This document shows, piece by piece, positions 49,721 to 62,250 of a DNA stretch of 64,000 bases. The stretch's first letter is position 1; every line of letters begins with the position of its first letter. The DNA is from Anthoceros angustus (taxonomy: Eukaryota; Streptophyta; Anthocerotopsida; Anthocerotales; Anthocerotaceae): positions 1,823,478-1,887,477 of the forward strand of contig MU008158.1 in NCBI GenBank assembly GCA_010909165.1. The letters are read 5' to 3'. The translations under genes and the position numbers were made by a program. The notes under the pieces were generated by a model. That model saw nothing but the letters and a program-made list of their open reading frames with translations, ran no database searches and was not told the DNA's origin.

Positions 49721-50874
49721 CCCTCATTAGCAATAGCTCCCCATCCAAAACCTTCAATTGCACAGACCCGTTCGCATACACTACTACGACCCCATATACA
49801 CTACTACGACCTCGTAAGGAGTTGTCTTCCGATTGTCAAATATTGAAGTAGGAGGTGAGGGACTCAATCACGAGTTGAGGAAATGAATTCCCGTATCGCC
49901 GCCTTGCTTGGCTGCTTGCTTGCCTTGCCCCGCCTTGCTTGCCTTGCCCCGCCTTGCTTGCCTGCCTCGCGTCGCTACCCTGCATCGATTGCCCGGCCCA
50001 GTCGCCCGTCTCCAAACGCTTGCCTCAAACACGCCTATTTCAATCAAACAAATGGAGTATATTACGCACCTAATATTTCAGACGCAATAGGACGTTTTGA
50101 TTACTACGGGATGTCAGAAGGCAAACTTTTCAGGCTTCACAGGCCTCATGGGTAGGTGAAGCCTGCCAATACCACATTGACGCCATGCATCCGCTACATT
50201 TATGCAACCAGTGGTGGGTGTAAAACCGGTTTGAAGTGCCTATCCAATGCCCTTTGACCACATATACACCAATGGTCCAATGTAAAACCACCCTAAGAAC
50301 TTGAGAACTTTGTAATGTTGAGCTTCCGACACCCCGCTTTTATCTTGTGTGAAAGACTACTTAATTGTATCTCTACTGGTGAGTGCCGAAAAGCCTCTCT
50401 TTCGGCACTCTTAGACCCTAACGGACCCTAGGGCCGTGGCATGTGGGATATGTTTAATTTAGATAATGCCTTTCAAATACAAAGAGTAAAGTCTAACCTC
50501 CCACCTTTGCTATGTAGCATGCTGAGTTTGCCAATTTTCGATCATGCTAAGTTATGCCAAGTCCAACCTCCCCTCCTTGAAAGCATGTGAAACTGACCTT
50601 TTACCCAGCAGGGTCGGAAATCGAAAATTCAAGATTGGCCCAAACAGTAACACCCCTCACTGCGTAGCCAGTAAGGAAGCGACAAGTGCTGGCTTCCCAG
50701 CGGTCTAGGACCTCGGCAATTCACTCCACAAGAGACTTGCACGATTCTCAACGCTCTCAACCTCACAACACAGCACTAGGGTCCAAGTAGCCCGCCGTCC
50801 ACTGACGACTCGTAGACCACCTCCTCGAGGTGCTGCTCTTTATTGCAAGAATACAACAATGGAATCTGGCTATC
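49721..50874. other. Intergenic DNA, short tandem repeat only
   Basis: CCTTGCCCCGCCTTGCTTG is tandemly repeated at about 49922-49965, and CACTACTACGACC is doubled at about 49778-49815. No gene recognised. Confidence 0.5.
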
Positions 50875-51512
50875 TACGCCTGTGGAATGGGTTTTTGCAT
50901 CCGAAGACGCAAAGAGGCCGCATTTACCCTCTATGTCGTTATAGTCCTAGGATTCGATCCCAAGGGAATGGTTTTGTGTCAAGATGTTCTAAAACTATGG
51001 ACTCTAGTCCTACCACAATCAATCGCTACCCCCCCGTAACCAGCTACCATGCCCAAACCCACCACCGTGGAAGACTCGGCCACCACCGTGGGAGGTTCAA
51101 CCATCGTAGTGGCTGATTCAACCACTGTGGCGCCCGCGGCGCGCACTCGTGCCGCGGGAGATTATTTGTCCCCCGGCTTCTCTGGCGCGGTCCTTGGGGG
51201 TTATGGTCATGCACACACCTACATGTACTCTTACTTCTCTTCCAGGAATACCCGCAATCGGATCTTCTCCAAGGGTTATGCCCCACGACCTCGAACGCCG
51301 TGGCACCTCACTCCGCCGCTGGTTCCCCGGGATCTCACCCTTCACTCCCACTCTTTTCGATCATTCCACGTTTTCCCCAAACGCATACACAATCCCCTAC
51401 AGCGCACACTCGTCCGCCCTCCGGGGACCTCCCCCTCCACAAATAAATCCTCTCTCTCACAGGCCACACAGACCTCACCTCGGGCCACACAGACCTCACC
51501 TCGGGCCACACA

Positions 51513-51585
51513 GACCCCCCATGGAATAAAACACATTCTGGTGGCAGCCGTTGCCACCAGAATGTGTTTTATACCATGGGGGGTC
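51513..51585. repeat. 34-bp-stem hairpin
   Basis: Left arm 51513-51546 and right arm 51552-51585 are complementary over 34 bp with one A/A mismatch and a 5-nt loop (GCCGT). Not present in family copies A-C. Confidence 0.9.
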
Positions 51586-51623
51586 CTTCCTTCCCAAACC
51601 GCTGCGGTTTGGGAAGGAAGGAC
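51583..51623. repeat. 20-bp-stem perfect hairpin
   Basis: Arms 51583-51602 and 51604-51623 are perfectly complementary around a single central T. It overlaps the previous hairpin by three bases. Also absent from copies A-C. Confidence 0.9.
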
Positions 51624-52450
51624 AGGAAAGAAAACACTGGTCAGTACTTGGGCGATTTTGCGGCAGTCCCACCCTAGCCCTCCGGAAATTGCATTCTCCC
51701 TAAGATGCGATTCCTCACCGCTCACCACTCCCAGACGTGGAGCTTGGCCACTCCGCTCTCGACCGTCCAGGGATCTTCCCGGTCTTCTTATGACGAGAAG
51801 ACAGTGCATCGAACCAGTTTGATGCTGATCAGACGTCTCTAACCAACCTCGCGCGTAGGTCCAACACACGGAAGCTCACACCTGAAATTGTCTAACGAGA
51901 GAGACGCGAAGGGGTCTCTTGTACATCCAGCCGCGGAGCGCCAGAACTCACTTTTCCAGTGTCTAAAGATGGCTAACCTACCTCCAGTATCTAAAGATGG
52001 CTAACCTACCATGAGCGCGCCTACCAATTCGGGTATCTACAGGTTCACAGGCTTTCCTAGCACCTTATCCTCTAATCCAAGTGAGAGCCCCTGACCTATG
52101 ATGCTGCCCCCCTCTAAAATCAGCTACTCACTGCTTTGCCTAGCCCTGCGGCCCATGGGTGTTCCCCTCGCTCTCCTACCACGCCTCTGATCCGAAAGAT
52201 TCTCCAGAGGTGCCAGCGTCTCCACTTGTTCCTGGGCTCGTGAAATTTCATTCTGGAGCTCCTCATTCGTCGCATGCGCCTCCTTCACTTAACTTCACTG
52301 CAGTCCCGCCCGGTTGCCGAACTTCAGCTCGCCTGGACCCTTGAAATCTCGCAGAGTCAATGTACCAAGGTGCGGTCTTCTTCCAATTGCGCTCCAACTC
52401 TGCTAGTGCTCAGCTCACTGTCAACCCCGGCTCCGCAACTAGGGTTGTTA

Positions 52451-53134
52451 TCTCCCCCCTGGCCTGTATCTGTACGTTCCATATTCGGCCATTGTTGTGG
52501 AACTAGCCACCTCCCCACTTCCCTGTGCCACTGTTGCTGAATGAAGGATCCCCCACCTTATATAGACAGTTTTTATTCCTAAAAATCCCAAGGTCCAGGG
52601 ACCTTCTAGCCTGGCCTGACATTCACAGGTTCGAGGTCCAAGGACTAAAAAGTAATATTGTCATGGGCCAAGGACCACTTTCACTATAAAAGGCCTTGCC
52701 TCGGACATTATTTCCTAAGCACTCCATCACACAAAACATAAGAAAAACAAAAAAGAACATTCAAACCAACAGTCCAGGGGACGGTTAGTGTACATGTGGT
52801 CTTCCACAACGCCCAACTGGCTACTGCCCTTGATTCCATGACAAGCTCACTAGCTAGCTCTCCACAGCTCTCTCAACACAAGGCTTGCAACGCACACTTG
52901 CCTGCTCTCTGGAAGAGTGAGTCCCACTTGTTCCTCAAAGCCCTTGCTCTAGCCCTTATATATCCACTGACCTTAACTAGGCGGTGTTAAATCTAGGGAT
53001 TCTTACAGACCACTAATCACTAAGAGTCCTCTCTAGGCAGCTCTTCATTTGTGGCTGTAGCAATTCCTCTCTAACAAGAGATTGCATGAAGTATGCAACA
53101 TATGCATCTTCTTAACATGCCAGCTACTAACTTA
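52451..53134. other. Spacer with a core-promoter-like site
   Basis: TATAAAAGG at 52685-52693, followed by C-rich then A-rich sequence (CACAAAACATAAG), looks like a promoter with its leader, possibly of an LTR. Repeated GGTCCAGGGACC/GGTCCAAGGAC phrases precede it. No coding sequence recognised. Confidence 0.45.
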
Positions 53135-53138
53135 GCTT
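53135..53138. repeat. Target-site duplication (left)
   Basis: GCTT immediately outside the left terminal repeat equals GCTT immediately outside the right one (62730-62733). Four bases could match by chance about once in 256. Confidence 0.5.
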
Positions 53139-53170
53139 AACACCATAATATTTGAAGCGGCTGAATATAC
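53139..53170 (+). repeat. Terminal inverted repeat, left end
   Basis: Begins AACACCATAATATTTGAAGC and is the exact reverse complement of 62698-62729. Confidence 0.9.
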
Positions 53171-53884
53171 AAACCCTCTTCCGCAAATCAGAAACCCTCA
53201 TGTTCAAATCTTGACAGTACCTATAATACATGATTAAGCATGATTTGATTCTAAGGGGATGGGTGTTATGTCATCTCAATGCAATTTCCGCATTAGTTAA
53301 ATCGCCTCTAGTTATGGTGGTTGCCTTGAAATAGGCGTTTTGGACGAAGCCGTTAAAGGCTTTTGAAGGTGAAGGCGCGCATGCGCATGCGCCCACCGCT
53401 CAAATCGTTACACATAAAACTTTCAACCCATGAAACAAAGAAATCGTACCTACTCGCATCACAAAACAAGGCTGGGACTCAGGCACCGCCTGACACGCCA
53501 TCCATGACTACTTCTACGGTCTTGACGCGCATGATCTGGGTCTTCAAAGTTGTCGTTCTCCTCCATGATATTTCACGTGTCCGAGGAGCCACCTCCACAA
53601 CGATGGCTTGTCTGCTGGAGGCCACACCGTGTCCAATGTTTGCTGCCCAACGTCAAGGATCTCTGATCGGCGCTTTCCTCCTGGAAGACCCCAAAGAAAC
53701 AACTTGAGCTTGTGACAAACCTTTTTCCGACAATGTCACTTCTTTAGCCTGAATCGGACCACGGCGGTGAGGCTCGTGGGTCAACTCCTCATCGGCGTCC
53801 GCAAAACTTCATATCCATGGATCCTCCGATGTATGAACTCTGCGCGTTGTCCACATCCACGGAATGCAATTCCGACCGCATAGG

Positions 53885-54480
53885 AGAGCGACCATCGTTG
53901 TCGATCCACTTCGCACATGCGTCTAAAATCCAATCTCCTCCTTCGAGAAGTTTTTGATGATTCTCATCATCAGGCCCAATGGCCTCTGATACGCACACAC
54001 CACCAGTTTATCGAGGGATGTGTATAGCAGCTTCTTCACGACAGTGTCATGCCCAATGACTGCACGTCCGTTGTTGAAGGAACCCTGGACATTATTGGGG
54101 AGCATGGAAATTTTGGCCAGCCTGCTGTGCGATGTTAAGCCCCACCCAACTGTAATGTATTCCACAGTGTCGTAGCCCCCTAGGTCGTTCTGCATATTAG
54201 TCTTGTCCCATACAAATGACACCAACCCTCCCCCAGTGCACCACTTCCGCATTGCCTCCCTCACTGTGTGGTGCTCCTCCACACCGTGCATGACTATCAT
54301 CCGTATCTCATCGCAACTTGTCATATCATGGAAAGCATGGAAAACCGCATACCGCCGCAGCCATAGTGACATCATGTTTTCCTTGTTAAATCCTCGGGGC
54401 ACATCCATGACCATCAATGTGTATTTCGAATCCAGAAGCCCCTCATGTCAACGATATCCCTTGCCATAACTGGTACTTCA
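53885..54480 (-). pseudogene. Class-beta N4/N6 DNA methyltransferase-like domain, right copy
   Basis: YTLMVMDVPRGFN (about 54424-54387) sits where DPPY is expected. HAFHDMTSCDEIRMIVMHG, then VSFVWDKTN and VEYITVGWG follow. After a frame change GDWILDAC appears, and in the next frame a Ser-Gly-Ser-Thr-Thr run corresponds to the motif I glycine loop. Conservation of the odd DVP(V/R)GF motif in both copies argues that it is ancestral and not a decay product. Confidence 0.6.
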
Positions 54481-54640
54481 CAATATTCTCTGTTCGAACT
54501 GTGAAAGATTGCAGGCCTTCTTCCATGTCCATGTCCGCCATAGCCCTCTGCTCCTCCTCCAAGCCTTTCCAAGTGTGCACTTCAAGCACAAAAGCTTGAA
54601 AAGCGTCAGTAGTTTCTTCAGTCATCCACATCCTTTACTT

Positions 54641-55053
54641 GTCAGAACGACAAAGATTATGTCAATATAGCAGACGGACATTCAATGGAAGGACATTCCT
54701 CACGGGACAAAGGCATATTGGAAGATGGCGGGCGCCGGCATGCGGCGCCGATCGTCGCCATTCTGAGACAACTCGAATGGGAGGCGTGGCGCCGGCATGC
54801 CGCCATTAAGAGTCCTCAAGTCTATCACGGACTTGGAGGCTGCTGGACCGGGCGCCGGCATGCGGCGCCGGCATGCGGCGCCCCATTCGGCAACGAAGTG
54901 CGAGAGCACCGGGCGCCGCATGCGCGCCGGCGCCGCCCGCATCTGCTTCGAATGGGAGGCGGCGGCATGCGGCGTCGATGCCCCTCAGGAAAGCAAACCG
55001 AGGTGGGCGGCATGCCCTCTCTGCTAACAGAATGGAGGATAAAAGACACCTAC
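54641..55053 (-). other. Intron filled with a GC palindrome array
   Basis: Donor GGGAAAG|GTAGGTG at about 55053 and an acceptor near 54641, at the same place as the 110-bp intron 14021-14130 of the left copy. About eight GGCGCCGGCATGC-type palindromes lie between 54725 and 55010. Confidence 0.6.
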
Positions 55054-56304
55054 CTTTCCCTCAAACGCCGTTTGAAATCTTGCGATGACCTCGTCCGTAG
55101 AGTGTTGAGGATATTCTTGCCGGACTTGGTCGAATGAGTCACACCCCAAGTGTTTGGCCATCGCCACCTGAATCACATGAAACTTCTTCCTCAGGGTGAT
55201 TTCCTTCGCCATCCCATTGAGGTCCAGAAGCCGTCAAAACCTTCTCTGTTGCACTTATCAACATTTGTTGCCCACTTTCCCCAGGTGGGATGCCTTGAAA
55301 ACTCCTCCAAGGCTTGCCTTGCATCTCTTTAGGCTTCAACAATGCGCCATCCCCTGCCTTCGGGTCATCAGTGACTTTACGTTTGCCCTTGCTCTTCTTG
55401 CTTGTGCCTGCTGCAACATGTTTCGCCTGTTCCGGCAACTCCATGGACTCCCACTTGCTGAATATCTTGTCCACATTCGCCCACACTTTGCCTTCCAACC
55501 GAGATGCATAGAATGTGGGTCCTGTTGTCTACCTTGTTCTGCTTTATCCGCTCCCTCGCGGCCTTCGTCGTCGATCGCCCAAGCACCTTGTACAAGTTGA
55601 ATTTCCAGTTCATGGTCATGTTGATACCATCCCTCTTCGCGATTTGCAGCTCATCTCTCAAATACCTCACCTGCTCAATAAAATTCATCTTCCGCCTCTT
55701 GTCGGACATGGTGTTGTGGTCAGTGGCTAAGACTCTCATTTCCGGAATAGTCAGACCACAATACACATGAGCCTCAATCCACTGGAGGCTTGCCTTCCCG
55801 AGTGATATGTCCGCAAGGTGTCTTTGCATTGCATATGTATGGTTTCCTCAAGCACTCCCATCACATATTTTTAGCCACGAACTTCGCCAATCCAAATGAC
55901 TTGATATCATTGCATTACGGATCAATCATGCAAAGCGAGGCAAGACTCCTTCCTCGATTCTCCCTTTGAAATCACCACAGCTAGGTAGTTCGTCAAGCCT
56001 CGTCCACTTTTCGGATCCGGGCATGAGTCGGAAAGAAGCGGTCTCAAGTATTCCAAACCAACCGGTTTAACCACTTTCTTCCCATATGCGGCTTCTCTAA
56101 TCTTCAAATAATCCTCATCCAACGACGCCTCAACCTTTCTTCATCGATCGACACATGAAGTGTAGGAATATCTTGGATGGCGATGGCTTGCCCATCATTG
56201 TGCCTTTCTTCCTCCCCATGGTATGCGCTGGTTCCCCTCGCTCGATCACATCCGCGGGTGCTGCTGCCTGTAACATCCGAGGATACTCGGGCACCACCTG
56301 TATA

Positions 56305-56600
56305 ACATCATGGGCGCCGCATGCCGCGCCTTCTTCCTCCCGGCCGTCCGCACTGCGCTGACGCTGCATGCCCACTGCCCCTTCCTCCTACCGGCTGTTC
56401 CCACTCCCACATGACCCTTGGTTGGCTCCGATTCCAAAGACCTGCGTCTCCATATGTCGGGTGCCGCTTTCCCATGAAGGCACATCAGGCGCCGGCATGC
56501 CGGCGCCTTCTTCGACCGCTTGTCCAGCAAAACCAAGACACTTGGGGTGCCCACCACGCATGGCATGGAGGGCGCCGGCATGCGCCCTCTCCCCCTCCTC
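56305..56600. repeat. GC palindrome array in the right methyltransferase gene
   Basis: Four to five dispersed copies of the GGCGCCGGCATGCCGGCGCC family within C-rich sequence, at the place corresponding to arrays 1-3 of the left copy. Confidence 0.75.
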
Positions 56601-57965
56601 GTCGTCCCGGCGTATGCTGCAGGCTGTGAGCCGGAGGTTCGAGAAAGTCCATGATGATATCCGCCTCCTTCATGCATCTTCCTTCGGACCCGCCCGCATC
56701 CATTGTCCAGTACATCCGGTATAGGGCCATCTTCCTCGTCGGGAGCCCGCTCGCATCAACATGAGGAGGGTATCGGTCCTCAATTGCGAACTCGGCGGCT
56801 CTTGTTCTTCGGAAAGACATCTCCCTCCTGTGATTAATCACAGACTCTGTGATGACCCCACAGAGGCATCTGTAGAACAGTCTTCCTGGCTGCAAACAAT
56901 AGTGTTGAAATGTCAGATATCAGGATGGGGGAGGAAAGGTGCGAAGTGAATTTGAAGGCCTAAGTGGCCACTGACCGGTTTCCGCGTAGGCTTTCTCGAA
57001 ATTGCATTGCCAGCTCCTTTGGTTCACATTTCTTCGCTTGAAAGCCATCTATCCTGAAGAGGAACACCTTGTAATCATCTGGGGTGTGCGGCAAATTATC
57101 AACGCCATAGGGTCTTGATGTGCAGAGCACTTGCACCTCCGGATGCAATGTGTCCATCTCCAAACTTGCCCACAATACCCATCCGGCTCTTGAGCATTGG
57201 GCGAGCCCTGTAGCTGTAACCCACAACTTCAACAGGGGGGTCCAGATTGCCCCATCTTCCTGTGGCTCACTTGCAGGTTAGAAACCATTCTTTGTCCAAT
57301 GCCGCAGCTTTCCTCAACTGGCTTGTGTGTCTCCGCAGTAGCACTGTCTCCTCATACGTGTATGGCGATGGATTGGGCTCTGGGGTGCTCTTCTTTTTGC
57401 TCCGAGACATTCCACTCTTCTCCTCTGTTCCTCCATGCGCTTTGGTGCTGCTGTCTTTTGCTGAATTCAGAGACCCAGCCTTCCGAACACCCTGTACAGG
57501 AGTTAAAAAGCACGGGAAAAGATGGATTCAGTTGACACCAACATGCCCTGGAAAAACGCTCACCGGCAATGGAGATTCGGCAACGCATCTCCCGCGCCTT
57601 CTTCGCCTTCACCACAATCCGGGGTTGTCGGCATGCCCAGTCTTTCTTGCTACGCCGTCCACTCGCCATAATCCGCACTTAATCGTGAACGCACACTGTG
57701 GCCGTGAGTTGGAGCAAAAGCGATTGCCACAATACCTTCGATTTCGCCCGATGATCGCCTCTAGCCCATGCGTCGCGCCAATCGCCCACCAGATGGGATT
57801 AGCGCCGAATTGGGCGAGTTGCGCCAAGGTGCCAGGCCGCGATGGTGTGCTTCCGCTGTGGATTACGCCCGCCAGCCCTCCGTGAGCACTCCGTCGAGCT
57901 TCACCTGCAAGAAACGCGTATGACGGGGCTCCTCTCGAAGTTATACCCTTTTTAGAAGCGGACAT

Positions 57966-58190
57966 CCGTAAGAAACCCTAATGTGGTGACGGCCGTCGAA
58001 ATATAGACCACTGCCAATATTTAAACCCCAATACCTGTCTTATTTATACGGATATGACACTATCTCGATCATTACATCGTTATATCACAATAAATGCAAT
58101 CTATTTTCACTGGATATCCTCGCCGCCACCGAACCATCGATGCAATGGCGGCGGCGGGTGAGTCGGTAGGCATGTCTTATGCCCTCTTAA
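57966..58190. promoter_or_regulatory. Shared divergent promoter region of the right element
   Basis: Non-coding gap between the two divergent genes. TATA-like runs AATATTTAAACC (about 58016) and CTTATTTATACGG (about 58038) could serve one gene each. Assignment is by position only. Confidence 0.4.
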
Positions 58191-61100
58191 TTGAATAGCG
58201 CCGGTGTTGGGGCGGCAATAAGAGGGAGGTTTGGGTGGTTGAAGACCCATCCGGTATGTTCCAAGCTTGATGTTCGTTGCGCTTTTGCCGATCGTCTAAG
58301 TCGCCAAGATGCGCATTCTATCCATGGCTTGGACGAGGATGAGGTATTCTCTGAAGTCGACCTGGTGATCATTTACGCTACGAATGTGGAAAGTCATTGC
58401 ACGTCTGCTTTGTTCTAACGCTCCGTTGCGGAGGTCCTTGTTCATGGAGTCCGTGGGTGCAACAAGGTCCCTTCTCATTCATGCAGAGAAGAAGAAGGTC
58501 TTGGAAGGACGGAAGGAACTCAGCGGCACCATCGCTACGCCCTAACTCAAGCCCGCACTCCCTACTAGAAGGTCATTTCTTTGATACCCACTCCATGCCT
58601 TTGCAAGACCAAATGTCACAATGGCTGGATCCGTGTATGGTTCACATTTTCTTGTTTGACTTGAATAGCAAGGTGTCACAAACGCGTAGAAATGGTGCTT
58701 AATCGTGCTTTGTTCCATGGGATGAAACCGATGGTCTTCCTTTGCGGGGCTAGGAGAACACACGCATCGACCAATGTAGGAATACACAGATTTGCCACCT
58801 ACTCCCGGAACTTGAATAGGTGTGTGTGGGTGGAAGCCTGTGTCGGAGGGAGAAAGGTCGTCGACAAATCCAGCCTCCCAAGGGATCGGATCGGATGTCG
58901 CGCGCGTAACACCATGGTGGGCGGCAGTTCATTCCGTTGATGTGCCGCATACACCTCGGAGGAAGCGAAATGGTGTCTCTTATCACCGCGATGAGTCGAC
59001 AATGCGTGAGACGAATGTTTTGCCGATTCAAAGAGGCGCGCAGTGTCTCTTCTGGAAACCCAGCGGCCGTGATGGCGACGGCCATCTTGCCGCAACAAGT
59101 TGTGTCTTCCTATTTTGTCAAGGGATGGTCTTGAGCAGAGGACAAGGTTCTTGAGGCTAGGCAGCAGAGAGTTATTCCTTCAATCTCTTGTTAGACCGGA
59201 TGTGAATGCCAAATGCGAGACAAGGTTGTCACCTACATTATGGGAGAGCCCCGCGCTGTTGTTCTGAAAGCATTTCGTCGAGTTCTCGCATAGGCTCGCA
59301 AGATACGACGAGTTGAAGAGTGGTCTGAACGCACCTTGGGATGGGGCCAAGCAATCCTCGTGTGCAATCCTCACATGCTCTTCGCGATCGCGTGGATGGA
59401 CTCAACATTTCTTGTTGGCGAAAGGTTGCCCAACGTTGAAGTGTACAACCTTCCGGACACATTCACTAAACTTGAGGTTTGGAATCGATTATCACCGACA
59501 TGGAACAAGTGGGCTGCGGTTTGTGTCATATGCATATTTCCGAGGCTATGGACGAGAAAATTTTAAGAGGGTGAAAATTCAAGTCCAACGGTTTCGACAT
59601 GCGCGCGTGGTTGAAGTACAACATCCGAGTACGGGTCATCGGATTGATCAAGGTATACCGTTCTCCGTCATTTCGCATAGAATCTTGTAATAGGTATCAT
59701 ACTCTTCCGGAGAGCTAACCCTCTAACGTAGCCGCCGTAGATGCAAAGGCGAATCACCGCCCTAGCTTCCACGGCGAGCCCATGTTGGAGCCATGGAATG
59801 AAGGGCGACAGATGCCGGTTTGAGGAAGTGCGCCGACGCAGCGCCGAGAGACCGGGCGTGGCCGGAGGGCGGCGCTGCATGCCGGCGATGCCAAGTCCGG
59901 GGCCGGGAGAGGGGCCGAGTGCCGCGCCTCTAGGGCGCCGATGCGTCTGGAGGCGCATGCCTCGCCGCAGCCGCACGCGATGGGCGCGGAAGTGCGGCGC
60001 CGGCCGCCCCTACCCACCGGTCGGCGCCCCGACCGGATGGGAGGCCGGCAGCCGGCCGGTCGGGCCGGTGCGCACCCACGGCTCACCGGGCATTCAGCGC
60101 ACCGGATGGGGGCCGGCGGCGTCGATGGGCGCGGGCACCCACCGGCCGCGGCATCCACACCGGATGGGAGGCCGGCAGCGGGCGCCGAGCGCGCCGACCC
60201 ACCGGCACGGCCCTACATCCGACGGATGGGAGGGCGCAGCGGCGCCCGGTCGGCGGCGGCGGCATGCCGCGCCTCGGTTATAGGCCGCCAAGAGTCTCTC
60301 GCATAGTTGCACACCGGATGGGGCGCGAGCCTTCCTCCGCCTGTCATGCCTATGCCGTGAATGATATTGGCACGCGGGTGCCTCGATGACATGTTTCCGC
60401 ATGGTTGGGGAATAAAATGTTTGTATTTTTGAATGGGCTAACCCATTGTGGAACTAACTCATTGTCCTTTCTAATCGGTTCGGTCTTGTGTTTAGCGATG
60501 TATATCGACGCTTTAAATAAACATCGAACAATTGATGAACGAGAGGAAGAAGTTGATGAAGCATCGCACTAAAAGCCGTCTCTAAATACATATTACTATG
60601 CATTGATGGATGGAAGAAGACGAGTTGCCGCATATTTTGAGATGGTCAAGGACTCAAGGAGGATCGCTGCATAGCACCACAGGGCTGCATGGTACACAAT
60701 TATACTTTGAAAGCCGGGCGTATCTCACTTTGCGAACTGAGGAATGATGCAAACTTGACTATTGCTATTATTCGTGACGTTATCCACACGTATAATGGGT
60801 TCCTTCCGAAAATTCTATATTTGCTGGATAACACATGCCGGGAGAATAAGAACCAGCTTTTATGCACCTCAATATGCTTGTTGAGGTGGGCACCTTTGAA
60901 AAGGTGAAGGTCGGATTTCTCCTCGAGGGCATACACACGACCAAGTGGACCAGATGTTCTCTTGCTTTTCTAAACATCCAAGCACAAGGAGGTGAAAACC
61001 CTACCTATGGATGGAACCTTGATAAGCAACAGATACGCCCAACCCGGAGGTTCGGTGTTGACCGAGGTTCCGATTTTGACGTATGTCCGGCCTATAACAA

Positions 61101-62250
61101 AGGGCGGGATATCAAGATAAGGCGCAGTGAAACAATTGAACAATCTATCGCTTTCAACATCGTTCAAAATCACACGAGAGGAGAAATCGAATCGTGGAAA
61201 GTAGATCCGAGTAAGCGTGATTCAACCTCTCCTCGTGGGAGTCAAGATGGCTTGGAGTTCTCGACGTTTGTTCCACAATGATATTAGCCCGGCACCTTTG
61301 ATGGCGCCCAAGCCAAGGACAAAAGAGGTGGTGTTGCGGGGATGACGCTATTCAGGGGTTGCTTACATGGAAAGGAATGCTAAATCTACCAACATATGTC
61401 AATGAGAAGAAGAACAATGGTGGACAATGTTCGAAGGATCGAGGAGATTGCATGTATCGAGACAACAATATTGGTCTTGTCTGGAAAAACCATGGAAGTG
61501 GTAATGACAGAAAGCCGACGAACTCACTCCACCTCCGTGGGGGGTTGTTGTTCTAGATGAAGCATTGTTATGGAGATTCCCCAAAGGGACATGTACTTAG
61601 GACCCCACCGTGGTGATCGTCAAGGACAAGAGTGTGAAAGGATGAATGGGGATATCATGGAGATAGAGAAAGGCATGTTCATTATAACGCCTTGTGAGGG
61701 TGACATACACAATGAGCTTTCGGCTCGCAAAGGTTGTGGAAGTCCATTTCACCCGATCCTTACTTACTTGTGCATTGGTGGAGGATGACCACAGACGATA
61801 CGAAGGGAAGTATATGGCGGAAGTCATCCTCGAGTTGAGAACAAGGCCACACCCGAAAAGGAAGAGGGCAAACAACACAATCCACCTAATATACGTGTTA
61901 TTCGCTCGGAAAACGTTATCGCTTATTATGGGTTCAAGCCGAACGCAAGGAAACATCAGACGCCGACAAGAAAGCGATCAAAGAGAAGATGAGTGCTCTG
62001 AGCCCACCTCAAGCCTCGCAACCCCGGATGGTGTAATGGATGCGATGAATCAGCGACGGCCGACATATCTGGCGGGAGGACTCGAGTCAGCGAGGAATGA
62101 TCGGAATATGTGCCTTGTTCCGAACGGGTTTGCAAGGTGCCTTGTCCACGCCCACTGGAGGAAGCAACTTTTGTTCATTTTGTATGTTCGCGATCCCCGT
62201 CGGCAAATGACTAGTCCTCTAAGGCCGCATGCGCTTAAACTGCTTTGAAG
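58191..62250 (+). pseudogene. DUF7869-type transposase-like gene, right copy
   Basis: Plus strand, frames shifting. NVEVYNLPDTFTKLEVW (about 59430); a GC-rich palindrome zone (59865-60275); DALNKHR (about 60510); LCELRNDANLTI (about 60729); the core LDNTCRENKN (60824-60853), LVEVGTFEKVKVGFLL (about 60877) and GHTHDQVDQMFS (60927-60962, next frame). The LDN-RENKN / GHTHDxxD pair is, from memory, the signature of the eukaryotic family catalogued as DUF7869; its conserved acidic residues suggest an RNase-H-like nuclease, which is my inference. Downstream coding (61020-62250) includes YNKGRDIKIRRSETIEQS and VHFTRSLLTCALVEDD, unrecognised. It would be the mobilising protein of the element. Confidence 0.6.
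59865..60275. repeat. GC-rich palindrome zone in the right DUF7869-type gene
   Basis: GC-rich stretch with GGCGCTGCATGCCGGCG at about 59871, GCATGCC cores and repeated CACCGGATGGGAGGCCGGCAG units. Same relative position as 5950-6400 in the left copy, but with a different satellite dominating. Confidence 0.65.

Larger units (their letters stand above)
50875..52450 (-). mobile_element. LTR-like element family, copy D
   Basis: Reverse-complement homologue of 15680-19565. It keeps many CAG/CTG sites that are shortened in copies A-C, for example GGATCAGAGGCG against GGATCGAGGCG. Near 52440 it runs through the site that in the left copies is occupied by the end of the DUF7869/methyltransferase element, so it represents the empty site. 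At its far end (about 50850) it has TTGCAATAAAG, a polyadenylation-like signal, on the minus strand. The coiled-coil tail EELQNEISRAQEQVETL is readable on the minus strand near 52275-52220. Twin hairpins replace part of its GTGGCCC array. Confidence 0.7.
53460..57965 (-). pseudogene. Long gene ending in an N4/N6-type DNA methyltransferase domain, right copy
   Basis: Minus strand, in order: an N-terminal region starting at 57965; a basic block with MASGRR (about 57665); EETVLLRRHTSQL (about 57360); SRPYGVDNL...DYKVFLF (about 57130-57040); MSFRRTR (about 56815); a palindrome array (about 56600-56305); EDYLKIREAAYGKKVV (about 56115); FIEQVRYLRDEL and NKVDNRTHILCI (about 55690-55510); MAKHLGC (about 55160); an intron (about 55053-54641); then the methyltransferase domain with MDVPRGF (about 54408-54388), LVSFVWDKTN (about 54220) and GDWILDAC (about 53935). 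The tail ENDNFEDP (about 53560) matches the left copy. It has one copy of each block, so the left copy's repeats are secondary. Frameshifts remain, some of them possibly sequence errors at CHG sites. Confidence 0.6.
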
